A DNA stretch of 64,000 nucleotides from an uncultured Bacteroidales bacterium (GTDB taxonomy: Bacteria; Bacteroidota; Bacteroidia; Bacteroidales; Muribaculaceae): assembly GCA_902800715.1 (NCBI GenBank), contig CADCFN010000014.1, forward strand, positions 1 to 64,000, read 5' to 3'. Below are positions 17,536 to 26,892 of the stretch, piece after piece. The translations under genes and the position numbers were made by a program. Under the pieces are notes generated by a model. The model did not search any database. It saw nothing but the letters and a program-made list of their open reading frames with translations, and was not told where the DNA came from. Position 1 is the stretch's first letter; each line of letters starts with the position of its first letter.

Positions 17536-18861
17536 TCACATTTTCAGTCTTGCACGGATAGCGGCGCTCTGCTCCTCATAGCCCGGCTTGTTCAGCAGGG
17601 CGAACATGTTGCGCTTGTAATCCTCGACACCGGGCTGGTCAAACGGGTTGACTCCCAGCATATAACCGCTGACACCGCAGGCTTTCTCAAAGAAGTAAAT
17701 CAATTGTCCCAAGTAGCGCTCGGTGACAGCAGGCATCGTGATAATCAGGTTGGGCACGCCGCCGTCGACATGAGCCACACGTGTACCCAGCTCGGCCATC
17801 TTGTTGACATAGTCCACATTCTTGCCAGCGATATAATTCAAGCCGTCAAGGTCCTTTTCATCGGCAGGAATAGTCACTTCATGCTGCTGGTCGCCCACAC
17901 TGAGGACGGTCTCAAAGATGGTGCGCTCACCATCCTGAATCCACTGGCCCATGCTGTGGAGGTCAGTCGTGAAGTCCACGCTGGCAGGGAAAATGCCCTT
18001 GTGCTGCTTACCCTCGCTCTCACCATAGAGCTGTTTCCACCACTCGGCAACATAGTGCAGGCGCGGAGTGAAGTTGGCGAGAATCTCAATCTTCTTGCCA
18101 TTCTGGTACAGGACATTACGGGCAATGGCGTAGTTAAGAATCTGTTCATCGCCGTCGCGTTCCATCTCGACAGCACCTGCCACCAAGGCACGGATGTCAA
18201 ATCCAGCCACAGCGATGGGCAACAGGCCAACAGGAGTCAGCACCGAGAAACGGCCTCCGACGTCATCGGGGATGACATAGGTGACATATCCTTCCTGGGT
18301 AGCCAGACCACGCAGGGCGCCTCGATGGGCATCGGTCACGGCTATGATGTTGCGCATGGCAAACTCCTTGCCCTCCTGCTTCTCGAGCATATCCTTGAAG
18401 AGGCGGAAAGCGATGCCCGGCTCAGTGGTCGTACCCGACTTGGAAATCACGATGATGCCGAACTTGTGTCCACGCACCAGGTCCATCAGGTCATAGAGGT
18501 AGTCCTCGCCGATGTTGCTACCGGCAAACAGCACCTTAGTGCCACCAGGCTTGTAAGCAGCAAAATGGTCGCTCAATGCCTCAATGACGCATTTGGCGCC
18601 CAGATAGCTGCCACCGATACCGATGGTGATGACAAACTCACAGTCCTTGCGCAACTGGGCTGCACTATTCTCGATGTCCTGCAAGTGTTTCTCGTCAATA
18701 CTGGTGGGCAAATGGAGCCAACCGAGGAAATCATTGCCGGCACCACTACCACTCTCGAGGGTATGCTTTGCAGCAAGAGCCCTAGATGTCAAGGTCTTGA
18801 TGCGGGTTTCATCACTCTTGTTGAGTGCATGTTTGGTGATAACTTGAATCTTGTCGTTCAT
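17536..18861 (-). CDS. pgi: Glucose-6-phosphate isomerase
   Basis: 441 residues, the shorter form typical of Firmicutes and Bacteroidota rather than the 550-residue E. coli type. The signatures include [21 protein letters not shown] and the C-terminal [12 protein letters not shown]. It interconverts glucose 6-phosphate and fructose 6-phosphate. It lies 74 bp downstream of the GNAT-like gene and may be transcribed with it. Confidence 0.95.
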   Translation of the reverse strand: MNDKIQVITKHALNKSDETRIKTLTSRALAAKHTLESGSGAGNDFLGWLHLPTSIDEKHLQDIENSAAQLRKDCEFVITIGIGGSYLGAKCVIEALSDHFAAYKPGGTKVLFAGSNIGEDYLYDLMDLVRGHKFGIIVISKSGTTTEPGIAFRLFKDMLEKQEGKEFAMRNIIAVTDAHRGALRGLATQEGYVTYVIPDDVGGRFSVLTPVGLLPIAVAGFDIRALVAGAVEMERDGDEQILNYAIARNVLYQNGKKIEILANFTPRLHYVAEWWKQLYGESEGKQHKGIFPASVDFTTDLHSMGQWIQDGERTIFETVLSVGDQQHEVTIPADEKDLDGLNYIAGKNVDYVNKMAELGTRVAHVDGGVPNLIITMPAVTERYLGQLIYFFEKACGVSGYMLGVNPFDQPGVEDYKRNMFALLNKPGYEEQSAAIRARLKM

Positions 18862-18935
18862 AATTATGTTAGTTTTAAGTTTTTATTCTTTGTTGGCATT
18901 CAAGCAGTCTGGAGTATCCAGATGCTCTAGTTATT

Positions 18936-20069
18936 TTAGATGGGCTTGGTAAAGGCACGACGGCGCTTGTGCTGGTCGGTCTCGAAGTATTCCCACTGCT
19001 TGAGCACCTTGGAGTTGAGTTCGAGCTCACGGTTGCTCTCGGCATACTTGTAGCCATTGGCATTGAAGCAGGGAATCAGGTCGGTAAACAGCAACGAGTT
19101 CACGCCCTTGTTCTGGAACTCAGGCTTGACAGCGATGAGCATCAGGTCCACTACGTCGTTGTGCTTGAACGCGCGCAGCAGGTGTTTCCAACCCATGGGG
19201 AAGAGGCGACCGCGGCACTTGATGAGCGCCCTGGCCATCGAGGGGATGGAGATACCCACAGCAATGAGTTCACGCGTGTCCTTCTCAATAGCCATTGCCA
19301 GGTCGTTCAAGGGCAGGAAAGGCAGGTACATCTTGATGTAGTGCTTAATCTGCTTGTCGGACAACGGCGAGTAACCGAATATATCGTCATAGGCCACGTT
19401 AATCAGTTTGAAGATGGCATCACCGTAGTCGGCGACAAGTTTCTTGCGGTCAGTGTACTTGATGGTCGTCAGGTTGTAGCGCTGTGCCACCAGGTTGGAG
19501 ATACGGATCATCTTCTCGGGGATGTCAGGCGGGATGGTGATAAGCATCTCAATCCAGTCGGCATCCTTGACAAAGCCCAGACGCTCCATGTGCTTGGGAT
19601 AATACGGATAGTTGTAGATGCCACCACTCGTGCCCACGCGTTCAAATCCCTCGACGAGCATGCCCTCTGGGTCCATATCGGTGAAACTTAACGGTCCTGT
19701 CAAGTGCTCCATACCCTTGGACTTGCCCCACTTTGTCACAGCATCGATAAGGGCGTCAACGACCTCGGCATCGTCGATAAAGTCGATATAGCTGAAACGA
19801 ACCTCTTTTTTCTTGCTGCGCTCGTTGCACACGTGGTTGATGATACCAGCCACGCGACCCACAATCTTGCCGTCACGGTAAGCCAGGTAGTAAACCGCCT
19901 CGCAGAAGTCAAAAGCCGGATTCTTGTCAGGCATGAGGGTGTTGAGTTCATCGGTCACCAGTGGCGGAACAAAGTATTCGCTGTCCTGGTAAAGTTTGTC
20001 AATGGGGAAATGCACAAACTTGAGCAAGTTGCCCTTAGTGGGTTGGATTTCTCTGATTTCAACAGCCAT
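18936..20069 (-). CDS. GNAT-like conserved protein
   Basis: 377 residues, no signal or membrane segment. The region around residues 60-80 (YLAYRDGKIVGRVAGIINH) and 120-150 looks like an acyl-CoA N-acyltransferase fold, and the last third (AVKPEFQNKGVNSLLF) has the acetyl-CoA-binding pattern. Proteins of this type are widespread in Bacteroidota without a known substrate. It is 33 bp downstream of the 36-residue membrane peptide and shares its operon. Confidence 0.75.
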   Translation of the reverse strand: MAVEIREIQPTKGNLLKFVHFPIDKLYQDSEYFVPPLVTDELNTLMPDKNPAFDFCEAVYYLAYRDGKIVGRVAGIINHVCNERSKKKEVRFSYIDFIDDAEVVDALIDAVTKWGKSKGMEHLTGPLSFTDMDPEGMLVEGFERVGTSGGIYNYPYYPKHMERLGFVKDADWIEMLITIPPDIPEKMIRISNLVAQRYNLTTIKYTDRKKLVADYGDAIFKLINVAYDDIFGYSPLSDKQIKHYIKMYLPFLPLNDLAMAIEKDTRELIAVGISIPSMARALIKCRGRLFPMGWKHLLRAFKHNDVVDLMLIAVKPEFQNKGVNSLLFTDLIPCFNANGYKYAESNRELELNSKVLKQWEYFETDQHKRRRAFTKPI

Positions 20070-20102
20070 AATGATGTATTGGTTGTTTAGTGGTTATTGG
20101 TG

Positions 20103-20213
20103 TTATCCCGCATAATAGACGTTATTGAGCCACCACAACAGGGCCAATAGCCCCACTATGATGATGTTCAACTTGAAAAAGAACCAGAAGTAATAACGTC
20201 GCTCGGGAGTCAT
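20103..20213 (-). CDS. Small membrane protein, 36 residues
   Basis: An ATG at 20213 opens a frame of 36 codons ending in TAA at 20103. The N-terminal part (MTPERRYYFWFFFKLN) is basic and aromatic, followed by a hydrophobic helix (IIIVGLLALLWWL) and a short polar tail ending VYYAG. This is a plausible single-pass micro-protein, N-in by the positive-inside rule. It begins 13 bp after the zinc-ribbon gene's stop and ends 33 bp before the GNAT-like gene, on the same strand, which strongly suggests a real gene of that operon. I do not recognise a family. Confidence 0.6.
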   Translation of the reverse strand: MTPERRYYFWFFFKLNIIIVGLLALLWWLNNVYYAG

Positions 20214-20226
20214 GATTGTCGCTCAA

Positions 20227-21696
20227 TTAGTTTGCAGATTTGGCGCGGTCATGCACCAGGTCATAGGTAATGGAGCCGTTGCCGGTCTTGATGAGCACGT
20301 TGTTGTCGCCACTGAAGCTGATATTCGATGCTGCACCATTCTTGCCAGCATAGACGGTAAAGTACTTGCGGGTGCTCTTGTTGAAGCCGACTACCGAGCC
20401 CTTGGTGTCCAAGAATACCAGATAGCGGTCATTCTCGAGCTTTTCCTTAATCTCCTTCATGTTGATGATGGGCTTGTCATACTGGGTGGGCTTCATTTTC
20501 ACTTCCTCGCCTTCCTTGAGCTTGTCCATATTCTCGGCGTTGTCGTGGTCCCACTTGGCATCGGCATTCTCCTCACCAGCAAGGGCTTTTTCCTCTTCCT
20601 CCTTGGCCTTGGCTTCTTCCTCGGCGTCTATCTCTTCCTGGGTTGCCAAATGGATGGCACCGATGTTGGCAGCCTCCTGCTGCAGGAATCGGCGTTCAAC
20701 GCTGCCAGTGCCCTCAAGCGGGCCACGGCTGTAAACATACTGGCGGCCATCGGTGCGTGAACGGATGGTACCGTCATAGGACAAGGTGGTGAGTTTCTTG
20801 CCCTCCACGTCATACAGGCACAAGGTCACGCGACCATTGTTGCCCTCACCGGCACCCTTGAGGTGGTTGAGGAAAGCAAAATAGAGGCATTCCTTGCCAT
20901 CGACCGTGGCGGCACGCGGCACGTTCATGGCATCGGCAATCAGTGATGAATTGTCCATGCTGATGATACGGCCGTCAAAATATTTGGTCTGGCCCAACTC
21001 GGTTTTCCATTGTGAACCGTCATGTGTCAAATTATAGACCTTGATAAAGGGGCGGTCGGTGTCATCCTTGTAAGTCACACCGACGATGCGCTCGGGAGTG
21101 TCGGGATCGGTGCTGTGGAACTTCACGGCGCAGCCGGTATAAGCCTTGTCATCGGTCATGCCGTTACGGCTCAGCTCGGCACTGAACACCGCCATAGGAT
21201 CCTGACTGTTGTCGGCTGCCAGTGCAAGGCTGTCACCGCGGGCTTCGAGCCTGTCATTCTCCTGACTGTTGCAGTGGCGCAACAGGCTCAACAAGCCGAT
21301 GGCAAGCACTGCCAACACAATGCCGATAATCAGGTTGCGGTTAAAGTTGGAACGTCCGCCATAGTTGTTGTCGTCTTCCTCTTCTTCCTCCACCTCGACG
21401 GGCTTGGGCTGTTGCCAGGCATTGGCAGGGCGCTGGGGTTGGCTTGCCGCAGCACGGCGCTGCTCGTTGTAGGTCATGCCTTGACGGGGAGCGTCGGTCG
21501 TGGTAGTGGTAGTAGTAGCTGCAGAGGGCTTTACCTCTTCCTTAACTGCCCTGCCACAACTGGGACAGAAAACCGACGTCGCAGGAATCTGCTTGCCGCA
21601 ATGGGGGCAAGCCATGTCGTTACTCATGCGGTAGCCGCAACGGTTACAAAATACTGAACCCTCGGGAACCTCGTGTCCGCAATGTTGACATCTCAT
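20227..21696 (-). CDS. Double zinc-ribbon membrane protein
   Basis: 489 residues. Two zinc ribbons are at C3-C6/C17-C20 and C30-C33/C44-C47. A Thr-rich and then Pro/Gln/Glu-rich linker follows (54-110), then one membrane helix (121-138). The rest, about 340 residues, would be outside the membrane and contains a charged Ala/Glu-rich stretch near 360-385. The first half resembles zinc-ribbon proteins of Bacteroidota of unknown function; I do not recognise the extracytoplasmic part. It heads an operon with the 36-residue peptide and the GNAT-like protein, from the promoter at 21749-21779. Confidence 0.75.
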   Translation of the reverse strand: MRCQHCGHEVPEGSVFCNRCGYRMSNDMACPHCGKQIPATSVFCPSCGRAVKEEVKPSAATTTTTTTDAPRQGMTYNEQRRAAASQPQRPANAWQQPKPVEVEEEEEDDNNYGGRSNFNRNLIIGIVLAVLAIGLLSLLRHCNSQENDRLEARGDSLALAADNSQDPMAVFSAELSRNGMTDDKAYTGCAVKFHSTDPDTPERIVGVTYKDDTDRPFIKVYNLTHDGSQWKTELGQTKYFDGRIISMDNSSLIADAMNVPRAATVDGKECLYFAFLNHLKGAGEGNNGRVTLCLYDVEGKKLTTLSYDGTIRSRTDGRQYVYSRGPLEGTGSVERRFLQQEAANIGAIHLATQEEIDAEEEAKAKEEEEKALAGEENADAKWDHDNAENMDKLKEGEEVKMKPTQYDKPIINMKEIKEKLENDRYLVFLDTKGSVVGFNKSTRKYFTVYAGKNGAASNISFSGDNNVLIKTGNGSITYDLVHDRAKSAN

Positions 21697-21748
21697 AATC
21701 GTAGTCTATTTTTTTACCAATGGTTAAACTTCGTTTAATTTTAAACTA

Positions 21749-21779
21749 CAAAGGTAGTGCAAATCACTTGCAGGGCAAA
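21749..21779 (-). promoter_or_regulatory. Promoter, TTTG-N19-TACCTTTG
   Basis: A -33 TTTG (21776-21779) and a -7 TACCTTTG (21749-21756) are spaced by 19 bases on the minus strand, ahead of the zinc-ribbon operon. Confidence 0.65.
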
Positions 21780-21867
21780 CAACTTTAGGCGGTTTTTTGT
21801 AAAAAACCGCCAATTTCTCTATCGGTCACCCACTTGGTCACCCTTGAGCGCTATGATAAGTTGCTAA

Positions 21868-22530
21868 CTAGCTCCTCATGTACAATTCGGCATAATTTGC
21901 CCAGTCTTGCAAATAGGTAGCCCAAATTGCTATGGCGTATAGGTTACCAATAAGCAGGACAATAGCCAGATTGATGTCGGCATGGTTTTTCCGGATGATG
22001 CCTTTCACCAAGCACACTAGCGTCATTGCCAACAGGAGAATGGCGATAACGATGGTGATGATGTGAGCGTAGGCCGGCGGCGTGGGTACAACCGAGCAGT
22101 GGAAAATGTCTGGCGACAAGTTGAATACAAAGTATACTGCAAGGCCTAAGGTTGCCAGACCGTTGATAATCAGGGGCACAGTATTCATGCTCGACTGCTC
22201 TATTCCGTAATATAAAGCGAGAAGCGGATAGAAGAATAGTAATAGCATACCCAACAAGGACATCCCTAATAATATGTCATGGTTAGTGTGCTCAAAAGCA
22301 AAGTCCCATAAACCTGGGTGCAACACAAGGATATGAACAAAACCAGCAACGATGGTGAACACCAGCCAGAGCTTGTTCTGTTTCCCGCGGGTCTTCCAAG
22401 CCAAGGAGACCAAACTCAGTATCAAAATGGCCCATATAATGGTAACAAGCGACAGGGTGTGACTAACCAAAGTATCGCTCCAAACCATCATGTTGTTGAA
22501 GCTTTTTTCAAAACTTAAAAAATCAAACAT
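21868..22530 (-). CDS. Predicted multi-pass membrane protein
   Basis: 220 residues with about six hydrophobic segments (near 22-42, 52-68, 80-105, 120-135, 150-170 and 185-205) and short loops. No catalytic motif is evident and I do not recognise the family. The gene stands alone between the zinc-ribbon operon and a 392-bp gap; no promoter with a matching -33 was found. The lack of paralogous context leaves the function open. Confidence 0.65.
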   Translation of the reverse strand: MFDFLSFEKSFNNMMVWSDTLVSHTLSLVTIIWAILILSLVSLAWKTRGKQNKLWLVFTIVAGFVHILVLHPGLWDFAFEHTNHDILLGMSLLGMLLLFFYPLLALYYGIEQSSMNTVPLIINGLATLGLAVYFVFNLSPDIFHCSVVPTPPAYAHIITIVIAILLLAMTLVCLVKGIIRKNHADINLAIVLLIGNLYAIAIWATYLQDWANYAELYMRS

Positions 22531-22922
22531 AATTCACAGAATTAAGGGTAATTGAATTGAAAAAAAGTTATCAGTAGCGTTAGCCGCTAGATTGGGGAGG
22601 GTTAGAGGAACATTATGAGGAAGTATCCTCATCAAATCACTATTTTACCATTAGTTTCATAGCAATAATCGTTCCATCCGCGCGGGTTACTGCTATCAAT
22701 GTTGGTAAACTATTGAAAAACGCTTGTTTTTGGGAGGATGATGCACAATTCTGTTAATTGTATTTTGCCGTGCTTCGCTCCATCGACCACAACATTAACT
22801 TGGCAAAGCGCTATTCGCAATTGGGATTGGCAACCCACGAAGCAATCTAAACGCATGTGAAATACCGCTTAAGCCCTGATAAGGCCGCTTGCTATCTAGT
22901 TCCCTTTTTTATGGCCTAGTGA
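22531..22922. other. 392-bp gap without an intact gene
   Basis: The first 220 bases are AT-rich and show no gene. The last 160 bases contain a possible gene remnant (listed separately). No RNA gene or strong hairpin was seen. Confidence 0.6.
22758..22919 (+). pseudogene. Possible decayed gene fragment
   Basis: One plus-strand frame reads as protein-like sequence (RSIDHNINLAKRYSQLGLAT, then VKYRLSPDKAACYLVPFFMA) but is interrupted by an in-frame TAA at 22848 and lacks a proper start. The flanking stops are at 22755 and 22917. The composition looks coding, so this may be the 3' remnant of a lost gene. I cannot name a family, and chance is possible over this length. Confidence 0.25.
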
Positions 22923-24419
22923 TTATTCTGAGATGCCTGTAACGGCTCGAGGCAGTTCCAGATATTGGGGGTCCAGCAGAATGCCGTATTGTTGTCCGCG
23001 CTCACCAGTGATGCAGTAGTTACGCGCTAATTCCCTGTCGCTGATGACGTTCCTGACACAACGATTGATTCTCGAAATCGTCTGGTTGAGGGCATCGCTG
23101 AACGGGTCACACAGGTTGTTGACCGACTCTTCCACCCTGGCTTCGTTAGCACCGGGTTTCACCATGCTGTAGATGTCGATGATTTCGTCACGGTACTCAT
23201 CGATGTTCTTGAGGATAATGCCGCTATCCGACTGCACGCGGTGTTTCATGAACAGGATATAGATTGTGCGGCACATGGCGGGCATCTTGATTTCCATCTC
23301 GTCATACTCGGGCAGCACGATTTTCATGTCGCCGTTGACCAGCACGTGGCCGGGGCTAGGTCCCAGGAGCACTTTGCCTTGAAGCATGGTGGTCATGACC
23401 TGCTGGGGGTCTTGCTGATATTTGGCGATGAAAGCGACAATGCGCGCCCTGAGGTCTCTCACATCACGTTCATATTCCGACCTAAGCCTGTTGTACTCCA
23501 GGACTTCCTCGGCCTCGATGTCGATGGTTTCAGGCTCCGTGAGGCTGACACTTGTCGTGATGAAGTCAACATCCTCCTCATTGGATGATGCGGGTTCGGC
23601 AGGGGGCTCCGAGTAATCAGAGCACGTGGCAGCATCCGAGAGCATATCGTCCTTGGCTTCCAGACTGGCGCGGTTCTCCTCTTCCTCACGCATGCGCTTC
23701 CAGGCTTCCCTGCGCATGCGTTCCTCTTCTTTCCTGCTCTGCTCCTCGAGAATGATTTCCTCTTCTTCTTCACGGTCTTGCTTGCTGAGCTTCCTGCTCA
23801 GTTTCTTGAGGCGCTTACCAAAGGACTGCCTTTTCTTTTTCTCACAGGCCTCACTAGGCGCCGAGGAGGAGAGGGACTGCTCTTCATCCTTCTGGAATCT
23901 CTGATGATACCTGATGATGGGCTTCTCAACACGCGTGTGGTCCTGCGGCATGCCCTCATCGTCAAATTCCATGTAGTCATCATCATACACGATATTACGC
24001 AAGACACCGCTTGACGGAACCGAGAACTGTGATGTTCCCCACTTGCCATGTGGCGGCTCGTTGCGGTCGCCGTAGTCCTCCTCCTTGATGATGACATCGC
24101 CCTCGGTGTCATCCATCACATCCTGGAGGCAGTCGCTGAAGGCATGGACTGCTGCCAACAGCGAATAGCTGTCGCTGCGACCGTACCGGTTGAGGTGCAG
24201 TTGCACGGTGGCATATTTGCCAAGGTTTGCCACATTGAAGCGGCGTGCCACAATGAGGGTGTGGTCGATGTCCCAGGTTTCTACCCACTGCAGCGAGAGC
24301 GGATGAATCATGGGTTCAATCATTGACGCAAACCATCGCAGGTTATACGTTTGTTTGGGGTTTCCACAGACGTAGATGATACCGTATTTCAGGTCTTGGG
24401 TAATAGATGATGCTGACAT
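22923..24419 (-). CDS. Uncharacterised 498-residue protein with charged linker
   Basis: Start at ATG 24419 (MSASSITQDL); a longer frame to 24485 would run through the inverted repeat and is unlikely. There are three parts: an N-terminal globular region (1-170), a strongly basic then Glu/Arg-rich stretch that probably forms a long helix or coiled coil (193-255), and a C-terminal domain (about 372-496) with EMEIKMPAMCRTIYILF and ITGERGQQYGILLDP. From memory, this C-terminal pattern recurs in uncharacterised Bacteroidota proteins, but I cannot confirm it here. The vWA gene is upstream on the same strand, 106 bp away. Confidence 0.7.
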   Translation of the reverse strand: MSASSITQDLKYGIIYVCGNPKQTYNLRWFASMIEPMIHPLSLQWVETWDIDHTLIVARRFNVANLGKYATVQLHLNRYGRSDSYSLLAAVHAFSDCLQDVMDDTEGDVIIKEEDYGDRNEPPHGKWGTSQFSVPSSGVLRNIVYDDDYMEFDDEGMPQDHTRVEKPIIRYHQRFQKDEEQSLSSSAPSEACEKKKRQSFGKRLKKLSRKLSKQDREEEEEIILEEQSRKEEERMRREAWKRMREEEENRASLEAKDDMLSDAATCSDYSEPPAEPASSNEEDVDFITTSVSLTEPETIDIEAEEVLEYNRLRSEYERDVRDLRARIVAFIAKYQQDPQQVMTTMLQGKVLLGPSPGHVLVNGDMKIVLPEYDEMEIKMPAMCRTIYILFMKHRVQSDSGIILKNIDEYRDEIIDIYSMVKPGANEARVEESVNNLCDPFSDALNQTISRINRCVRNVISDRELARNYCITGERGQQYGILLDPQYLELPRAVTGISE

Positions 24420-24463
24420 AATGAGGCGGGATTGAGTTAATATTATAAAATAAGCAAAAATCA

Positions 24464-24505
24464 TGCCAATTGCGCCGCACGGCAAGAAGTGTGGCGCAAT
24501 TGGCA
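24464..24505 (-). terminator. Strong hairpin between the vWA gene and the 498-residue gene
   Basis: TGCCAATTGCGCC (24464-24476) pairs perfectly with GGCGCAATTGGCA (24493-24505), with a 16-base loop. On the minus strand it is followed by TGATTTTTGC. It may be a partial terminator or an attenuator that lowers transcription of the downstream gene, or a full terminator if the two genes are separate. Confidence 0.55.
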
Positions 24506-24525
24506 GCGTTCATAGGAACTGTGTG

Positions 24526-25206
24526 TTATTCAAAGAAATCCTCCTCGTTGGTTCGCTTAATGTTCATCAGGCGATTTTCGTGGGATTCGCATGGCATAGA
24601 CATTACATCTGACATCTTCTTCATCCACCTGAGTCGGGACTTGCGTTCCTTGGCAAACATGGCTTTGGTGCCCGCTTCGTCCTTGTCAAACTGCATGCTG
24701 TGATCGATGCTAAGGGAGTAAGCTACCGCCTCCACATCATGGTCGGCGCCGATATAGGTGAATTGCCAGCCTTGCTCCTTATAGCTATCGATGAGCGCGC
24801 GGATGGCGGAGTGGGTGAACTCATGCGAGGCGTTCTCATAACCGTCGGTAATGATGGTCACCAGTGCCAGCGACTCCGAGTCCGAGTTCTTGCTCTTGAG
24901 GGCATGGACACGGCTGATGGTCGTGCCTACCGCGTCATAGAGCGGTGTCATGCAACAAGGACGGTAGTCTCTGTCGGTGAGCGGGCGCACCTCGGCGACG
25001 GGTGTGTTGTCATAGATGGTCTTCAGTTCGCAGCCACAGAAGGCAACGAGGGTAACGATGTGTTCCTGGTCTGGGTTCTTTTCCTGGGCACTCTTGATAC
25101 TGCCGATGGTCTCGTTCACGCCATCAACGGCCTGACGGGCGATGCTTGACATGGATCCGCTCTTGTCGAGGATAATCACATTGTAAACTTTAGTTGGGGT
25201 ATTCAT
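24526..25206 (-). CDS. von Willebrand factor A (vWA) domain protein
   Basis: 226 residues from ATG 25206. The metal-ion-dependent adhesion site is DKSGSMS with D14, S16 and S18; a threonine near 100 (CMTPLYDAVG) and TIITDGYENAS complete the vWA pattern. There is no signal peptide, so it is cytosolic. The layout resembles TerY-like stand-alone vWA proteins. Such proteins often work with a partner; the downstream 498-residue protein is the obvious candidate, but this is inference. Confidence 0.85.
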   Translation of the reverse strand: MNTPTKVYNVIILDKSGSMSSIARQAVDGVNETIGSIKSAQEKNPDQEHIVTLVAFCGCELKTIYDNTPVAEVRPLTDRDYRPCCMTPLYDAVGTTISRVHALKSKNSDSESLALVTIITDGYENASHEFTHSAIRALIDSYKEQGWQFTYIGADHDVEAVAYSLSIDHSMQFDKDEAGTKAMFAKERKSRLRWMKKMSDVMSMPCESHENRLMNIKRTNEEDFFE

Positions 25207-25483
25207 AACTGTGAATTTTTTAAATGGTGAATAATTAATTGTTTCTATTACCGGGATTTTTCCCGTTGACATTGCAAAATTACAACCGTTTTACAGGCAT
25301 GGCCATTTACTGCAAGGTTGCAGTTTTTCTTGCAGCTGAAAAACGCACTTTTTGATACAATAGAGTTGCCCTAGGGGGAAAATCTATCATTAAAAGGCGC
25401 AAAACCTAAAAACAGACATTTGAAAACAGATATTTGAAAACTTTTTTGTAACTTTGCAAGTTAAATGATTCTTAACCCAAAAA
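25207..25483. promoter_or_regulatory. Divergent promoter region
   Basis: This 277-bp gap separates the vWA gene (minus) from psd (plus). A -7 box TAATTTTG (25275-25282) faces the vWA gene, and TAACTTTG (25449-25456) faces psd. Neither has a well-spaced TTTG. Near the psd box a small direct repeat (ACAGACATTTGAAA / ACAGATATTTGAAA) is seen. Confidence 0.45.
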
Positions 25484-26161
25484 ATGAAAGTTAAAATCCA
25501 TCACGAAGGTGAGAACATACTGCTCGTCCTGTTCCTGATTATTGTGGCCAGTGGAGCATTTGCCTATCGGTTCTTTGACTATAAGCCGGTAGCTTGGTGC
25601 TTGATTGCACTCATGGCAATCCTGTTCCTGCTGGTGCTCAATTTCTTCAGGCTGCCCCGTCGCCATTTCAAGGGTGACAACAGCGACGGCACTGCTGTGT
25701 TGTCGAGTGTTGACGGCACAGTAGTGGCCCTGGAAGAGGTCTATGAAGACGAGTACCTGCACCGAAACGTCATCCAGTTGTCGGTATTCATGACCGTTTT
25801 CAACGTCCACGCCAACTGGGTGCCCGTCAAGGGCGAAGTCACCTATGTCAAGCATCACTCGGGTCGTTTCCTGGCTGCCAACCTGCCCAAGTCGAGCAGC
25901 GACAACGAACGGTCGTCGATTGTCATCCGCAGTGCTACAGGCGAGGACATCCTTGTGCGACAAATAGCAGGGGCTGTTGCCCGCCGCATCGTGACCTATG
26001 TGGAACAAGGGGAAACCGTTGATGTCAACGACTTCATCGGCTTCATCAAGTTCGGCTCCAGGGTGGACATTTTCCTACCCCTTGATACCGAAATCAAGGT
26101 CAAGCTGGGCGACCGCACATGGGGCGGCGAGACGATGGTGGCAAGGCTGAAGAACAGATAG
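25484..26161 (+). CDS. psd: Phosphatidylserine decarboxylase proenzyme
   Basis: 225 residues with two N-terminal membrane helices (13-50). The self-cleavage site is in FGSRVD near residue 190, the FGS-type variant of the LGST motif, so the Ser would become the pyruvoyl group. It makes phosphatidylethanolamine from phosphatidylserine. pssA, the enzyme of the previous step, is 32 bp downstream. The length matches the short archaeal/Bacteroidota type. Confidence 0.93.
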   Translation: MKVKIHHEGENILLVLFLIIVASGAFAYRFFDYKPVAWCLIALMAILFLLVLNFFRLPRRHFKGDNSDGTAVLSSVDGTVVALEEVYEDEYLHRNVIQLSVFMTVFNVHANWVPVKGEVTYVKHHSGRFLAANLPKSSSDNERSSIVIRSATGEDILVRQIAGAVARRIVTYVEQGETVDVNDFIGFIKFGSRVDIFLPLDTEIKVKLGDRTWGGETMVARLKNR

Positions 26162-26193
26162 GCTGAAAACCGATAACCAAAAGAGAATCAAGC

Positions 26194-26892
26194 ATGAATG
26201 CGATTCGTAACAACATACCCAATGCCATCACGTCGCTGAACCTGTTGTTTGGCTGCATGGCATGCATCATGGCATTTCACTGCTATGACCCGATGTGCTG
26301 CTCTGACCTCAAGGGGTATGAGTGGGCATATATACTGATAGCCCTATCGGCTGTCGCCGATTTTCTTGATGGACTGGTGGCACGACTGCTGAATGCCGTG
26401 AGCGGTATCGGCAAGGAACTGGACTCACTCGCCGACCTCGTGAGTTTCGGCTTGGCACCTTCCCTGGTGCTTTATAACATGATGCTGGGCCACGGGGCGG
26501 GCCATTGGGCATTGATAGCCCTGCTGATACCCGTCTTCGGCGCATTACGCCTTGCTCGTTTCAACGTCGATACCAACCAGGCTACCACTTTCACCGGAGT
26601 GCCCATTCCCGCCAATGCCATCTTCTGGATTGGTTTCACGGCTTGGTATGCGATACATCCCCTCCCCCTCTGGGCGGTGATTCTGCTTATTGTGGCAATG
26701 GCATTGCTGATGGTGTGCAACCTGCGCATGTTCTCGTTGAAAATGCACAATCTGTCATCACTCAATGAGAATTGGGCACAATATTTGCAGGTAGTGGCTA
26801 CTGTAGTGCTTGTTGCTCTGATGGGATTGCCCGGACTGGCTATCGCTATTGCGCTCTATGTGCTGCTGTCTGTTATTAAAAGAGAGAAATAA
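26194..26892 (+). CDS. pssA: CDP-diacylglycerol-serine O-phosphatidyltransferase
   Basis: 232 residues, multi-pass. The CDP-alcohol phosphotransferase motif DGxxAR-x8-GxxxDxxxD is seen as DGLVAR, then GKELDSLAD. It makes phosphatidylserine from CDP-diacylglycerol and serine. It directly follows psd and is directly followed by the DUF4834 gene, an order common in Bacteroidota. Confidence 0.93.
   Translation: MNAIRNNIPNAITSLNLLFGCMACIMAFHCYDPMCCSDLKGYEWAYILIALSAVADFLDGLVARLLNAVSGIGKELDSLADLVSFGLAPSLVLYNMMLGHGAGHWALIALLIPVFGALRLARFNVDTNQATTFTGVPIPANAIFWIGFTAWYAIHPLPLWAVILLIVAMALLMVCNLRMFSLKMHNLSSLNENWAQYLQVVATVVLVALMGLPGLAIAIALYVLLSVIKREK

Noticed and set aside
15786-17561. Long plus-strand open frame opposite the CoA-transferase gene
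   Set aside because: It is a shadow of a gene with clear CoA-transferase motifs.
26309-26765. Minus-strand frames opposite pssA
   Set aside because: The CDP-alcohol phosphotransferase motif on the plus strand is exact; the others are shadows.
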